Origin: Archangium gephyra
GTDB lineage: Bacteria; Myxococcota; Myxococcia; Myxococcales; Myxococcaceae
Assembly: GCF_001027285.1 (NCBI RefSeq)
Contig: NZ_CP011509.1
Span: 6,348,501 to 6,412,500 of the forward strand
DNA length: 64,000 nt
Reading direction: 5' to 3'
Positions 27,701 through 35,832 of the stretch are shown piece by piece. Numbering within the stretch: position 1 is the stretch's first letter; each line of letters starts with the position of its first letter. The notes under the pieces were generated by a model. The model searched no databases, was not told the origin of the DNA, and was given only the letters and a program-made list of their open reading frames with translations. Both the position numbers and the translations under genes were made by a program.

Positions 27701-27937
27701 ACCTGGGGCGATAATGATTACGGACAACTCGGAGACCTGAGCACCACCAACCGTTCAACTCCCGTGCAGATCTCGGGGCAGACCGGCGTCGTGAACGCAG
27801 CGGGCGGTTGGGGCCACTCGCTCATCCTGTGGACGGATGGTTCCGTCTGGGTCTCGGGAAGGAACAGGGATGGCGAGCTAGGTGATGGCACCCCGCTGTC
27901 GAACCAGTACACGCCGGTGAAGGTCCTGCTGCCCTGA
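24704..27937 (+). CDS. second RCC1-repeat lipoprotein with 21 propeller repeats
   Basis: This 1077-aa protein starts at ATG 24704, giving a lipoprotein signal (LALLLGALLVGGC, Cys about residue 24). GGAG lies about 11 bases upstream. The rest is a chain of RCC1 repeats with the core LALRADGTVWAWG and GQLGDG. I count 21, again divisible into three seven-bladed propellers. Repeats 9, 10 and 15 have shortened or altered loops. Its architecture and length match the lipoprotein at 8777-12058, but repeats within each protein look more alike than across the two. It is followed by a hairpin at 27967-27998. Function is unknown; surface binding is the best guess. Confidence 0.92.
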   Translation: MKFFKVLAKPTHATLALLLGALLVGGCGGSEMEPAELPASQKTTSASSSLIRASHPMPARLAAGQEHTLVVRPDGTVWAAGSNAYGQLGDGTNTDQASFVRVQNLTHVVAVAAGLSHSLALRADGTVWAWGSNFSGQLGDGSSVDSLVPVQVPGLSGVTVIGAGTEHSLAARSDGTLWAWGANWDGQLGNGTTTSRTTPAKVGTLGNVVSLAAGSSHSIALRSDGTILAWGAGSNGQLGNGSTARRLTPIVLPGLSGVLSIAAGDSHSLARLSDGTLRAWGNNAYGQLGDGTTTNRLSPVTVPGQNGVVAISAGLNSSLAIRANGTTWAWGYNAYGQLGDGTLVDRATPVQVSGVSQGRMAAMGSTHSLLLLASGAVYTWGGNFLGQLGNGTTSDSSTPGLTKMISGWGDLSGGDSHSLLLRPDGTLWSAGDNRTGQLGDGTTNDSSTPIQLRSLSNVVDADAGGSYSVVALADGTVWAWGNGQQTPKQVVGLSNAVAVCVGKTGDGNATALKADGTVWTWSYYNHSAPVQVAGLSGVVSLSGGYFHTVALRADGTVWAWGNNDYGQLGDGTNTTRSAPVQVSGLGNVVAVAGGANYSLALRADGTVWAWGINTYGQLGNGTSTTSYVPVQVSGLTGVVSLSAGGWHSVALRGDGTVWSWGYNGVGRLGDGTTTTRYTPVQVTGVSNIVAVGTGTYHGLAQSADGTIWAWGMNYTGQLGNGTIDERVAPYKLTSLTNVVEVTAGQYHISMALRADGTVWAWGYLGYNQRTPVQVSGLSNVVDIAAGAYHFMALRSDGTVWTWGFSNASGQLGDGTTTKHMTPAQVPGLTQVSTIAAGGDHSLAVRSDGTVWSWGSNSSGQIGDGTTTNRLIPTQVKNLSGVISVSAGTYHSIALGVDGRVWVWGSNQYGQQGNTEGYFSALPVQVASPTGVVEVVSGAEHILARRSDGTLWAWGSNGSGQVGNGSFGSVSAPVQVLSSVRSVGASRSSSYAVRVDGTLWTWGDNDYGQLGDLSTTNRSTPVQISGQTGVVNAAGGWGHSLILWTDGSVWVSGRNRDGELGDGTPLSNQYTPVKVLLP

Positions 27938-27966
27938 AGACCGAAGAGGGCTAACCTCACATGCCG

Positions 27967-27998
27967 GGAGCGTGGGCTGAAGCAACCACCCACGCTCC
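27967..27998 (+). terminator. probable terminator after the second RCC1 gene
   Basis: A perfect 10-bp inverted repeat GGAGCGTGGG/CCCACGCTCC with a 12-base loop lies 30 bases after the stop. The T tract is poor. Confidence 0.55.
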
Positions 27999-28136
27999 TC
28001 TGTTCCAAGCCAACCACACCTCGTCAGGGCTCACGCTACCGCCAGGCTCCCACGAGACTCCGGTCCGAGACGAGTCGTCGAGACGCGCCCTGGGGACGGG
28101 ACTGAGCCCAAGGGCGCCGTGTATGCTGGCCCCCTC

Positions 28137-28712
28137 ATGAATCCGCTGGACTGGTCGGGACCGTACTTCCTCGCCTTCTATGTGCCGCTGCTGGTGCTTG
28201 CCTTCTTCGGCTCGTTCAAGTGGCGGCGGGCGTTGGACCAGCCGGCGACGCCGCCCACTCCCCGAGAGCTCGACCTGGGCCCGGAGCTGGTGGCGGTGCT
28301 GGACGGGCACAAGTCGGCCGTGTGTAGCGCGGTGGTGGAGCTCGTGCACGAGGGCTGTCTGCGCTCCGAGGAGCGGCGGCTATCGGTAGCCGGGCCCCTG
28401 CCCGCCAAGGCGTCGGACCTCACGCGCGCCGTGTACCGCGCGGTGGAGGCCGGCTCGCTCCACGTGGAGGCGTTGCGCGCGCGCGTGAAGCCGGAGATCG
28501 AGCGCGTGGAGGAGGCCCTGCGCGAGCGGGGATTCCTGCGCCCGCGCGCTCAGCACCGGCGCTACCTGGGCTTGCCCTGGCTGGTGTTCCTCCCCGCTGC
28601 CTACGATCCGTCCAGCGTCTCGAGCACGGGCTCCAGCTCGGACTCCAGCGGGGACTCGGGCGGGGGCGGCGGCTGTGGGGGCTGTGGCGGGGGCGGTGGA
28701 AGCAGTGACTGA
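28137..28712 (+). CDS. TIGR04222-type membrane protein with a Gly/Ser-rich tail
   Basis: This 191-aa protein begins MNPLDWSGPYFLAFYVPLLV, the pattern that opens TIGR04222-domain proteins (MNP-D-x-x-GP-x-FL-x-FY). I therefore use ATG 28137 rather than the in-frame GTG 18 bases upstream, although its ribosome-binding site is weak. One N-terminal transmembrane helix is followed by a cytoplasmic winged-helix-like region (residues 40-145). The C-terminal tail is Ser- then Gly-rich with two cysteines (GGGGGCGGCGGGGGSSD). This Gly-Cys end is common in the family. Function is unknown. Confidence 0.8.
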   Translation: MNPLDWSGPYFLAFYVPLLVLAFFGSFKWRRALDQPATPPTPRELDLGPELVAVLDGHKSAVCSAVVELVHEGCLRSEERRLSVAGPLPAKASDLTRAVYRAVEAGSLHVEALRARVKPEIERVEEALRERGFLRPRAQHRRYLGLPWLVFLPAAYDPSSVSSTGSSSDSSGDSGGGGGCGGCGGGGGSSD

Positions 28713-28737
28713 CAGGGTTTGAGCCTGCCCATCAGAT

Positions 28738-28768
28738 GGAGGCGGCGGGCAACCTCGCCGCCGCCTCC
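28738..28768. terminator. convergent terminator
   Basis: GGAGGCGGCGG pairs with CCGCCGCCTCC around a short loop, between the TIGR04222 gene (+) and the vWA lipoprotein gene (-). Confidence 0.65.
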
Positions 28769-28781
28769 TGCCTCCCTCGGC

Positions 28782-30629
28782 TCAGCGGCTGTCGCGAGCC
28801 ATGGAGTTACCCAGCAGGCCGCGCGCCCGCACCACCAGCTTCGCGAACTCCTCGCGGTCCGCCTGGCCGTCGATGGCGCCCTCGGCGAGCTTCTGCATCG
28901 TGGCCAGGTTCCACCCCTGGGCGCTCGGGCTGCCGCGCAGCACGTCCGCCGTGGCCGCCACCGCCAGCGCGAAGCGGAAGTCCGGCGAGGCCCCATCCAG
29001 CGTCGCCCGCATCATCTTCTGCTCGAAGGGGAAGGCCTGCTCGGCCGCCTCGGTGCCGTTGGGCGCCTTGGCGCGGATGCGCACCGTGCCCAGCGGCGCC
29101 TTCTCGCCCGTCAGCTCCACCTCGTACACCGCCGTGACACTGTGGCCCGCGCCAATCTCTCCCGCGTCCACCTTGTCGTCACGGAAGTCCTTGTCCGCGA
29201 TGTCCCGGTTCTCGTAGCCCACCAGCCGGTAGCGGCTCACCACCTTCGGGTCGAACTCCACCTGGATCTTCACGTCCTTGGCGATCACCTCCAGCGTCCC
29301 GGTGAGCTGCGTCTCGAAGACCTTCTTCGCCTCCTTGTAGCTGTCGATGTAGAAGCAGTTGCCGTTGCCCTTGTCGGCCAGCTTCTCCATCAGGTCGTCC
29401 CGGTAGTTGCCCATGCCGAAGCCGATGGCGGACAGGGTGACGCCCTCCTTCACGAACCCCTGGATGCTGTTGAGCATGGCATCCGCGGAGACGTTGGGGC
29501 CGATGTTGGCGTCACCGTCCGTGAGCACCACCACGCGCGACACCGCGTTGCCCGAGGCCTTCTTCACCGCGTGCTTGTACGCCATCTGCATGCCCGAGCC
29601 CATGGCCGTGCCGCCACCGGACTCCAGCGTGTCGATGGCCTTGTAGATGGCCTCCAGGTTGGTGGCCGGCGTGGGCGAGAGCACATCCCGCGTGCTGCCC
29701 GCGTAGGTGACGAGCGCCACCGTGTCGTTCTCGTTGAGGTTCTTCACCGCCAGCTTCATCGCCTCCTTGGCCAGCGGCAGCTTGTCCGGCTGGCTCATGG
29801 AGCCACTGGTGTCCACCAGGAAGACCAGGTGCGCGGGCTTGCGCTGCGAGCGCGAGACGACCTTGCCCTGCACACCCACGCGCACGAACTGGCGGTTCGC
29901 GTTGAAGGGCGAGGGCGCTCCCTCGAGGTGCACCGTGAAGGCGCCCTGCTCGGGCGGCGTGTAGCGGTACTTGAAGTAGTTGACGAACTCCTCCACCCGG
30001 ACGGCCGCGTGCGGCGGCAGCGCTCCCTGGGTGAGGTAGCGGCGCGACACCGCGTACGACGCCGTGTCCACGTCCACCGCGAAGGTGGAGAACCGATCCT
30101 TCGCCGTCTCGGTGAAGGCATTGGCCGCGTGGTGGGTGAAGCTGTTGCCCTGCGACTGGGGCTCCGGCTGCTGCTGGAGGGCCATGCCTCCCGCGGGCAT
30201 CGAGGCCATCCGCGCTGGAGCAGGAGGAGGCGGCGGCGTGGCGGGGCCGGCTTCCTCACGCTCCATCATCGGCTCGGCGGGTTTGTCCGCCGGGAGCTCG
30301 CGGGGTTGCCGCGGAGCGACCGTGGCGGCGACCTTGGCGGGCATCGGCTTCGGGCTCGCCCTGGCGACGTCGGCCTTCGCCTCGGAAACCGTGGCCTTCT
30401 CGTGCGCCGAATCGTCTTCCGAAGCGGCCACGTTCCCAGCCAGCGCGGGCTCGGGCGGGGCAGGAGCGGCGGCCTCGTCCTTCGAGACCTCGCGCGTCTG
30501 GGACTGCCATGCGACCGACTGCTCGGCGTTGCCCCTCGTGCTGGGCGAGTAGCTACAGGCGGGGACGAGGCTCAGGGCGAGGGCGGCGCTCCCCCAGCGG
30601 GTCAGGCGGTTCGGCTTGGTCGAGGACAT
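28782..30629 (-). CDS. YfbK-like von Willebrand factor A lipoprotein
   Basis: This 615-aa lipoprotein has the signal LALSLVPAC (Cys near residue 25). Residues about 30-165 are a low-complexity Ala/Pro/Lys-rich linker. The vWF_A N-terminal module (FSTFAVDVDTASYAVSRRYL) follows. The vWA domain has an intact MIDAS: LVFLVDTSGSMSQPDK (D-x-S-x-S), with downstream T and D residues in VVVLTDGDANIGP. The C-terminal DUF3520-like region includes YRLVGYENRDIADKDFRDD. vWA domains bind protein partners through a divalent metal. Its operon position is unclear: the upstream gene is parallel, with 60 bases between them. Confidence 0.92.
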   Translation of the reverse strand: MSSTKPNRLTRWGSAALALSLVPACSYSPSTRGNAEQSVAWQSQTREVSKDEAAAPAPPEPALAGNVAASEDDSAHEKATVSEAKADVARASPKPMPAKVAATVAPRQPRELPADKPAEPMMEREEAGPATPPPPPAPARMASMPAGGMALQQQPEPQSQGNSFTHHAANAFTETAKDRFSTFAVDVDTASYAVSRRYLTQGALPPHAAVRVEEFVNYFKYRYTPPEQGAFTVHLEGAPSPFNANRQFVRVGVQGKVVSRSQRKPAHLVFLVDTSGSMSQPDKLPLAKEAMKLAVKNLNENDTVALVTYAGSTRDVLSPTPATNLEAIYKAIDTLESGGGTAMGSGMQMAYKHAVKKASGNAVSRVVVLTDGDANIGPNVSADAMLNSIQGFVKEGVTLSAIGFGMGNYRDDLMEKLADKGNGNCFYIDSYKEAKKVFETQLTGTLEVIAKDVKIQVEFDPKVVSRYRLVGYENRDIADKDFRDDKVDAGEIGAGHSVTAVYEVELTGEKAPLGTVRIRAKAPNGTEAAEQAFPFEQKMMRATLDGASPDFRFALAVAATADVLRGSPSAQGWNLATMQKLAEGAIDGQADREEFAKLVVRARGLLGNSMARDSR

Positions 30630-30689
30630 GTGCGCTCCGGTTGTTTCCGTGGGAACGGACGCTCGAAACGCACCACCCGCGATTTGGGT

Positions 30690-31793
30690 TTATTCGGACC
30701 GGGCGATTTTTTCCCCGAAGCCCCCGCGCAGCGTCTCCACGAGGAACCGGCCCGCCCGGCGCACCGCGTTCCGGGCCGCGTCCAACCCGACGCACAGCCC
30801 GTACGTCAGGCAGATCAGCACCCCCGTCAGCAGCGTGTACTGGCCCCAGCCGCTCCGGCCTCCCCACACCTTCTCGAAGGAGAAGCCGAAGATGTGGAAG
30901 TAGAGCAGCGCCTCGTGGAAGAAGTACGCGGACATGGACGACGTGCCGAACGTCTCCACGAAGCGGCGCACCCGGGAGGGCTCTCCCGCCGAGGCCGTCC
31001 GCCGCTCCAGCTCCATCAGCCCGAGCAGCACCAGGCACACCCACATCCAGCGCTCGGCCGCGTTGGAGGGGTTGGTGACGAAGAAGCGGTGCTCCGGGTA
31101 CATGTCGCGGAGCGGATCCTCCGCCATCCAGCCCGCGAACCCGAGCCCGGCGAGGAACAGCAGGGCCCGGACGAGTCCCGCGCGCCCCTGCTCGCCAGCG
31201 ACCGCCCCCGCGTACGCTCCGAGCCACGTGAAGCCAAGCCACGGCAGCAGGGGGAACACGGCCCCGGTGGACTTGTTGAGCACGTAGGCCCACGGCCCCT
31301 GCGCGGCCTCGCCCAGCGGCGAGAGGAAGAAGACGACGAGCGCCAACGCCAGCGCCACGCCCCGCAGCACCCGCGGCCGGGAAGCCAGCCAGGCGGCGAC
31401 GGGCAGGACGAGCAGCAGCGACAGCCCCACGCAGTGGAGGATGTCCAGGCGCGCCAGCCACCTGGGCTCCCGGAACAGGGGGAACCACATCCAGTTGACC
31501 AGCGTGGCCACTCCGAGCACCTGCAGGGCCCGGCGCAGGTTGCGCCCGAACCGCTCGCTCCGTTTGCCACTCGCGGCACTGCGGACCAGCAGCATCGCGA
31601 GCGCGAAGCCCGCGGCGAAGAGGAAGGCCGGAGCCACCAGCCCGTCGAGCATGAGCAGGTGCTTCGTCGTCTTGCTCTGGCGCAACTCGGGGGTCAGCAG
31701 CACCAGCGCGTGGCACTGGACCATGAACAGCACCGCGATGCCGCGCAGCCAGTCGATGGCGCGGACGCGCTCGGAAGTGGAGGAGGCGCTCAT
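30690..31793 (-). CDS. DUF1624/heparan-glucosaminide acetyltransferase-like membrane protein
   Basis: This 367-aa protein has about ten transmembrane helices. It begins with RVRAIDWLRGIAVLFMVQCH, the R-x-x-x-I-D-x-x-R-G-x-x-x-x-x-M signature of the DUF1624/YeiB-like acyltransferase families, including the conserved first-helix His. LDGLVAPAFLFAAGFALA is also typical. Such proteins transfer acyl groups across the membrane to sugars. The ATG at 31793 overlaps the TGA of the preceding DUF3105 gene (ATGA), so it lacks its own ribosome-binding site and is translationally coupled. The acceptor is unknown. Confidence 0.82.
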   Translation of the reverse strand: MSASSTSERVRAIDWLRGIAVLFMVQCHALVLLTPELRQSKTTKHLLMLDGLVAPAFLFAAGFALAMLLVRSAASGKRSERFGRNLRRALQVLGVATLVNWMWFPLFREPRWLARLDILHCVGLSLLLVLPVAAWLASRPRVLRGVALALALVVFFLSPLGEAAQGPWAYVLNKSTGAVFPLLPWLGFTWLGAYAGAVAGEQGRAGLVRALLFLAGLGFAGWMAEDPLRDMYPEHRFFVTNPSNAAERWMWVCLVLLGLMELERRTASAGEPSRVRRFVETFGTSSMSAYFFHEALLYFHIFGFSFEKVWGGRSGWGQYTLLTGVLICLTYGLCVGLDAARNAVRRAGRFLVETLRGGFGEKIARSE

Positions 31794-32320
31794 GGCAGGC
31801 AGGCCAGTTCGGGCTCGGGGGCTTCGGCGTCCTGGTGCTGCAGGAGGCAGCGGATGGCGTTCGCGTCCGGCGCGTCCGCCCCCCAGGAGCGCCGCCACAA
31901 CAGTCCCGCCACGCGCGTGGGAATCCGCGAGTCCGGGGCGACAATGGCGCGAATCACGCCGTTGCCGCCGGTCTTCGCCTCCTGCCGCAGGGACTCCAGC
32001 GTGGCGACGAGCTCCGGGCAGCCCTCGGGGCAGTTGTAGAGGAAGACCGCGTGCCCATGCTCCAGGTTGTGCAGCCACACGCACCGGTTCTGCTCGGTGT
32101 CGTGCACCCGGCAGCGCAGCGTGTCGCCACAGTGGTCACCGCTCGTGGGGGGGTTCTGCCCGTCTCCGCACGCGGTGCTCGTGCAGGTGAGGTGCCTCGC
32201 GGTCGCGGGCGGGGGCGACAGGGTGATGCCGTAGCGGGAGCAGTCCTCGGGGTCGCTCGGCCCACAGGCGAGCAGGGAGGACAGCAGGAGGGCGGGGAGG
32301 GCACGGTGGAGCAGGGACAT
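31790..32320 (-). CDS. DUF3105 lipoprotein
   Basis: This 176-aa lipoprotein has the signal MSLLHRALPALLLSSLLAC (Cys19). The C-terminal DUF3105 core contains WLHNLEHGHAVFLYNCPEGC, with the conserved N-L-E-H-G block. Six or more cysteines are spread along the chain and could form disulphides. The start ATG 32320 is chosen for the signal peptide and AGAGGG upstream, although the frame is open far upstream. It is coupled by ATGA overlap to the DUF1624-like gene, suggesting one membrane process. The function of DUF3105 is not known. Confidence 0.85.
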   Translation of the reverse strand: MSLLHRALPALLLSSLLACGPSDPEDCSRYGITLSPPPATARHLTCTSTACGDGQNPPTSGDHCGDTLRCRVHDTEQNRCVWLHNLEHGHAVFLYNCPEGCPELVATLESLRQEAKTGGNGVIRAIVAPDSRIPTRVAGLLWRRSWGADAPDANAIRCLLQHQDAEAPEPELACLP

Positions 32321-32374
32321 CGGGGGCCCTCTTACCACGGGTGTGAGGCACGGGCTCAACCCGGGCGGCGCGAT

Positions 32375-32415
32375 ACCCTCACCCCGACCCTCTCCCGGAG
32401 GGCGAGGGAGAGGGG
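32375..32415. repeat. REP-like palindromic element
   Basis: The sequence ACCCTCACCCCGACCCTCTC leads into a 9-bp inverted repeat CCCTCTCCC/GGGAGAGGG (32388-32396, 32406-32414). This matches the widespread intergenic palindrome whose translation reads LTPTLSR. It lies in the divergent gap between the DUF3105 and UvsE genes. Confidence 0.6.
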
Positions 32416-32518
32416 CACCGGAGGGCGTCCTGGTGGAGTGGGGCGGTTGCTTGGATGCCCATCGATCGGGCTTGGCGGGCGTGTGAGACGTTTTGCTCCC
32501 CGTACGAATCCTAGAGGG

Positions 32519-33450
32519 GTGAAAGAAGGACTCTCTTCCTATCGTCTCGGCTACGTCGCCAACTGCCTCTCGCTCGGACTGGGGGCCAGCCATACCTGCC
32601 GCCTGGCGGGTGCCACGCCCCAGCGGCTCGAGGAGCTCATCGCGCTGAATCTCTCCGAGCTCGAGCAGATCCTCCTCTTCAACGAGGCGCACGGCATCGA
32701 GCTGTTCCGCATCGGCTCCTCGCTCATCCCGTTCGGCTCGCATCCCGTCAACACGCTCCCGTGGTGGAAGAAGTGGGCGCGCGACTTCGATCGTCTGGGG
32801 CATATCGCCCGGCGCTCGCGCCAGCGGCTGTCCCTGCACCCCTCGCCCGCGGCGGCCTCGCTGACGTCCGTGCACCAGCGCGTGCGTGACGCCGCGATCG
32901 CCGAGCTGCGCTATGGCGCCCGGGTGTTGGATCTGCTCGGCCAGGGACCCGAGGCGCGGGTGGTCCTGCATCTCGGAGGGGCCGCGCCGAGCCGTCCCGA
33001 GGCGTTGGACAACGCGCGCCGCATGCTGGACGCCATGCCCGAGGAGCTGCGCAACCGGCTCGTCATCGAGCACGATGACAAGATCTGGAGCGCACGCGAG
33101 GTGGCCCCCTGGCCCGGGAGCATGGGCTGCCCTGGCTCGCGGACAACCTGCACAACGTCATCGAGCCCTCCACCCCCGAGATGCCGTTGGCGGAGTTGTT
33201 GCGCGAGTCGGCGGCCTCGTGGCGCGCGTTGGACTTGAGGCCCAAGTTCCACCTGGCGAGCCAGAAGCCAGATGGCAGGCCGGGGGCGCACGCGGACCGC
33301 ATCGATCCGGCGGACTTCCGGGCGGTGGTGGCGGCGCTGGACGGCCCGGCGGACCTGATGCTGGAGGCCAAGGACAAGGACCTGGCGCTCTTCGCACTGC
33401 GTCAAGAAGCGGCGGCGTCCCTGTCCCCCGGTCCGGCGCCCCTCCCGTGA
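32519..33450 (+). pseudogene. uvsE: UV-damage endonuclease (UvsE/UvdE) interrupted by a one-base frameshift
   Basis: The product resembles UvsE, which nicks DNA 5' of UV photoproducts. Motifs seen in order are YRLGYVANCLSLGLG, LNLSELEQILLFNEAHGIEL, FRIGSSLIPFGSHPVN, RLSLHPSP, LHLGG and RLVIEHDDKIWSA. The frame breaks in a run of five C at 33105-33109. One added C restores LAREHGLPWLADNLHNVIEP, then RPKFHLASQKPDG and MLEAKDKDLALFAL. The corrected protein is 310 aa, complete for the family, with metal-binding His, Glu and Asp residues retained. The GTG start at 32519 is tentative. A homopolymer sequencing error is a real possibility. Confidence 0.85.
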
Positions 33451-33510
33451 ACACCTCGTCACTTTGAAGGTGCGCTCCCCGAGGGCCTTCCTCTACGGTT
33501 GCGCCCCGAC

Positions 33511-35421
33511 ATGAACAGCACCTCTCCCGTCAAGTCCCTCGTGCGTGCGGCCCTCGTGGTCGTCCCGCTCATCGCTTCTCCTGGCTGTACGCCCTCGGCG
33601 CATGGCTCCACCGCTGGCTCTTCCGAGGAGGCGCGCACCGCCGCGCCCGCCGCGGAGCCGCAGAAGTCCGCCGAGGCCGCGCAGCCCACGGCCGAGGACG
33701 CACGCCAGTTCGCCACCCGCGTGAACGAGGATCTCAAGCGTCTGTGGACGCGCCAGGCCACGGCCGACTGGATCAAGTCCACGTACATCACCGATGACAC
33801 CGAGCGGAACGCGGCCGTCGTCAACGAGGAGGTGCTGGCCTACGTCAGCCAGGCCATCAAGGAGGCCGCGCGCTTCAAGGACGTACAGGGCCTGGACGCG
33901 GACACCTCGCGCACGCTGCACCTGCTGCGGGTGTCCTCCACGCTGCCCGCGCCGAGCGATGCGCAGAAGCGCGCGGAGCTGGCCGCCATCGCCTCGAAGC
34001 TCGATGGCCTCTATGGCAAGGGCAAGTACTGCGGCAAGGACGGCAAGGGTCAGTGCAAGGACCTGGGCGATCTGTCCGATGTGATGGCCAAGAGCCGCAA
34101 CTACGACGAGCTGCTGGAGGCGTGGACGGGCTGGCACACCATCTCGACGCCGATGCGCCCGCTCTACCAGCGGCTGGTGCAGCTCTCCAACGAGGGCGCC
34201 CAGGAGATCGGCTTCGCGGACACGGGCGCGCTCTGGCGCTCCAACTACGACATGCCTCCCGAGGCCTTCGAGAAGGAGGCCCAGCGGCTGTGGGGGCAGG
34301 TGAAGCCCCTCTATGACGACCTGCACTGCTACGTGCGCGCCCGGCTGGCGAAGCAGTACGGCGAGGACAAGGTGCCCGCCGGCAAGGCCATCCCCGCGCA
34401 CCTGCTCGGCAACATGTGGTCCCAGGAGTGGAACAACATCTACAGCATGGTGGAGCCCTACAAGGGCCAGCCCAGCCTGGACGTGGATGCCGAGCTGAAG
34501 CGGCAGAACTACGACGCCCTCCGCATGGTGAAGCTGGGTGAGAGCTTCTTCACCTCGCTGGGGCTCAAGCCGCTCCCGGAGACGTTCTGGCAGCGCTCGC
34601 AGTTCACCAAGCCGAGGGACCGCGAGGTGATGTGCCACGCCAGCGCCTGGGACATCACCTACGACAACGACGTGCGCATCAAGATGTGCATCAAGCCCAC
34701 CGAGGAGGATCTGGTCACCATCCACCACGAGCTGGGCCACGACTACTACTACACGTACTACTACAAGCTTCCGGTGCTCTATCAGTCCGGCGCGCATGAC
34801 GGCTTCCACGAGGCCATCGGTGATGCGCTCACCCTCTCCATCACCCCGGGCTACCTCAAGCAGCTGGGTCTGCTGAAGGAGGTCCCCAAGGGAGACAAGG
34901 GCCTCATCAACCTGCAGATGAAGGACGCCATGGAGAAGGTGGCCTTCCTGCCCTTCGGCCTGTTGGTGGATCAGTGGCGCTGGGATGTCTTCTCCGGGCG
35001 GGTGAAGCCGGAGGACTACAACAAGGCCTGGTGGGCGCTGCGCGAGAAGTACCAGGGCGTGCGCGCGCCGGTGGAGCGCACCGAGAACGACTTCGATCCG
35101 GGCGCCAAGTACCACGTCCCCTCCAACGTCCCCTACACGCGCTACTTCCTGGCGCGCATCCTCCAGTTCCAGTTCCACCGCGCGCTCTGCCAGGCCGCGG
35201 GCCAGAAGGGGGCCCTCCACGAGTGCTCCATCTACGGCAACAAGGAGGCCGGTCAGCGGCTCCAGGCCATGCTGGAGATGGGTGCCAGCAAGCCCTGGCC
35301 CGATGCGCTCCAGGCTCTCACCGGCCAGCGGGAGATGGATGCCTCGGCGATGCTGGAGTACTTCGCCCCGCTGCGCACCTGGCTGCAGGAGCAGAACAAG
35401 GGCCAGAAGTGCGGGTGGTAG
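33511..35421 (+). CDS. M2-family peptidyl-dipeptidase A (ACE-like) lipoprotein
   Basis: This 636-aa zinc metallopeptidase resembles angiotensin-converting enzyme and would remove C-terminal dipeptides in the periplasm or at the surface. The start is ATG 33511. The signal peptide ends in LIASPGC, so it is probably a lipoprotein. The active site is intact: H406-E407-L-G-H410 with the third ligand E434 in GFHEAIGD. The surrounding DYYYTYYYKLPVLYQSGAHD is characteristic of M2. The length covers the whole catalytic domain. It precedes the cold-shock gene by 126 bases. Confidence 0.93.
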   Translation: MNSTSPVKSLVRAALVVVPLIASPGCTPSAHGSTAGSSEEARTAAPAAEPQKSAEAAQPTAEDARQFATRVNEDLKRLWTRQATADWIKSTYITDDTERNAAVVNEEVLAYVSQAIKEAARFKDVQGLDADTSRTLHLLRVSSTLPAPSDAQKRAELAAIASKLDGLYGKGKYCGKDGKGQCKDLGDLSDVMAKSRNYDELLEAWTGWHTISTPMRPLYQRLVQLSNEGAQEIGFADTGALWRSNYDMPPEAFEKEAQRLWGQVKPLYDDLHCYVRARLAKQYGEDKVPAGKAIPAHLLGNMWSQEWNNIYSMVEPYKGQPSLDVDAELKRQNYDALRMVKLGESFFTSLGLKPLPETFWQRSQFTKPRDREVMCHASAWDITYDNDVRIKMCIKPTEEDLVTIHHELGHDYYYTYYYKLPVLYQSGAHDGFHEAIGDALTLSITPGYLKQLGLLKEVPKGDKGLINLQMKDAMEKVAFLPFGLLVDQWRWDVFSGRVKPEDYNKAWWALREKYQGVRAPVERTENDFDPGAKYHVPSNVPYTRYFLARILQFQFHRALCQAAGQKGALHECSIYGNKEAGQRLQAMLEMGASKPWPDALQALTGQREMDASAMLEYFAPLRTWLQEQNKGQKCGW

Positions 35422-35472
35422 AGGCCCGCCAGGAGTGGACACGGCTCAGGGCCCCGCTTAAATTCGTGCTCG

Positions 35473-35497
35473 CCTGGTTGGGTATCGACCAGCCAGG
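35473..35497 (+). promoter_or_regulatory. hairpin in the cold-shock gene leader
   Basis: The 9-bp arms CCTGGTTGG/CCAGCCAGG (one wobble) surround a 7-base loop, 50 bases upstream of the cold-shock start. It could be part of a structured 5' leader or a weak terminator for the peptidase gene; there is no T run. Confidence 0.4.
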
Positions 35498-35547
35498 TCC
35501 GGGCGGCAGATTTCCGCGCCCGTCTGTCTGAAAGAAGAAGAGAGCAA

Positions 35548-35751
35548 ATGGCAACTGGTACCGTGAAGTGGTTCAACGATGCGAAGGGCTTCGGATTCAT
35601 CACGCAGGATGGCGGTGGCGAGGACGTGTTCTGCCACCACTCCGCCATCAACATGGATGGGTTCCGCACCCTGGCCGAGGGCCAGCGGGTCGAGTTCGAA
35701 GTGACCAAGGGCCCCAAGGGCCTGCAGGCGCAGAACGTGCGCCCGGCGTAA
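35548..35751 (+). CDS. cold-shock protein, CspA family
   Basis: This 67-aa single-domain nucleic-acid-binding protein (OB fold) acts as an RNA chaperone. RNP1 is KGFGFIT and RNP2 is DVFCHHSAI, where the usual VFVHFSAI is slightly changed. The start ATGGCAACTGGTACCGTGAA is standard and the ribosome-binding region is purine-rich (AAGAAGAAGAGAG). The leader is up to 126 bases and contains a hairpin. A strong intrinsic terminator follows, so it is monocistronic. Which of the several myxobacterial Csp paralogues it is cannot be told. Confidence 0.97.
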   Translation: MATGTVKWFNDAKGFGFITQDGGGEDVFCHHSAINMDGFRTLAEGQRVEFEVTKGPKGLQAQNVRPA

Positions 35752-35780
35752 TCCGGCCTGCCTTCCTTTGTTGTTCCTGA

Positions 35781-35813
35781 AAAGGGTCCGTCCCTCTGGG
35801 GCCGGACCCTTTT
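35781..35813 (+). terminator. intrinsic terminator of the cold-shock gene
   Basis: AAAGGGTCCG pairs with CGGACCCTTT around a 12-base loop, followed by T residues, 30 bases after the stop. Confidence 0.88.
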
Positions 35814-35832
35814 TCATGTCTGGAGTTCTCGC

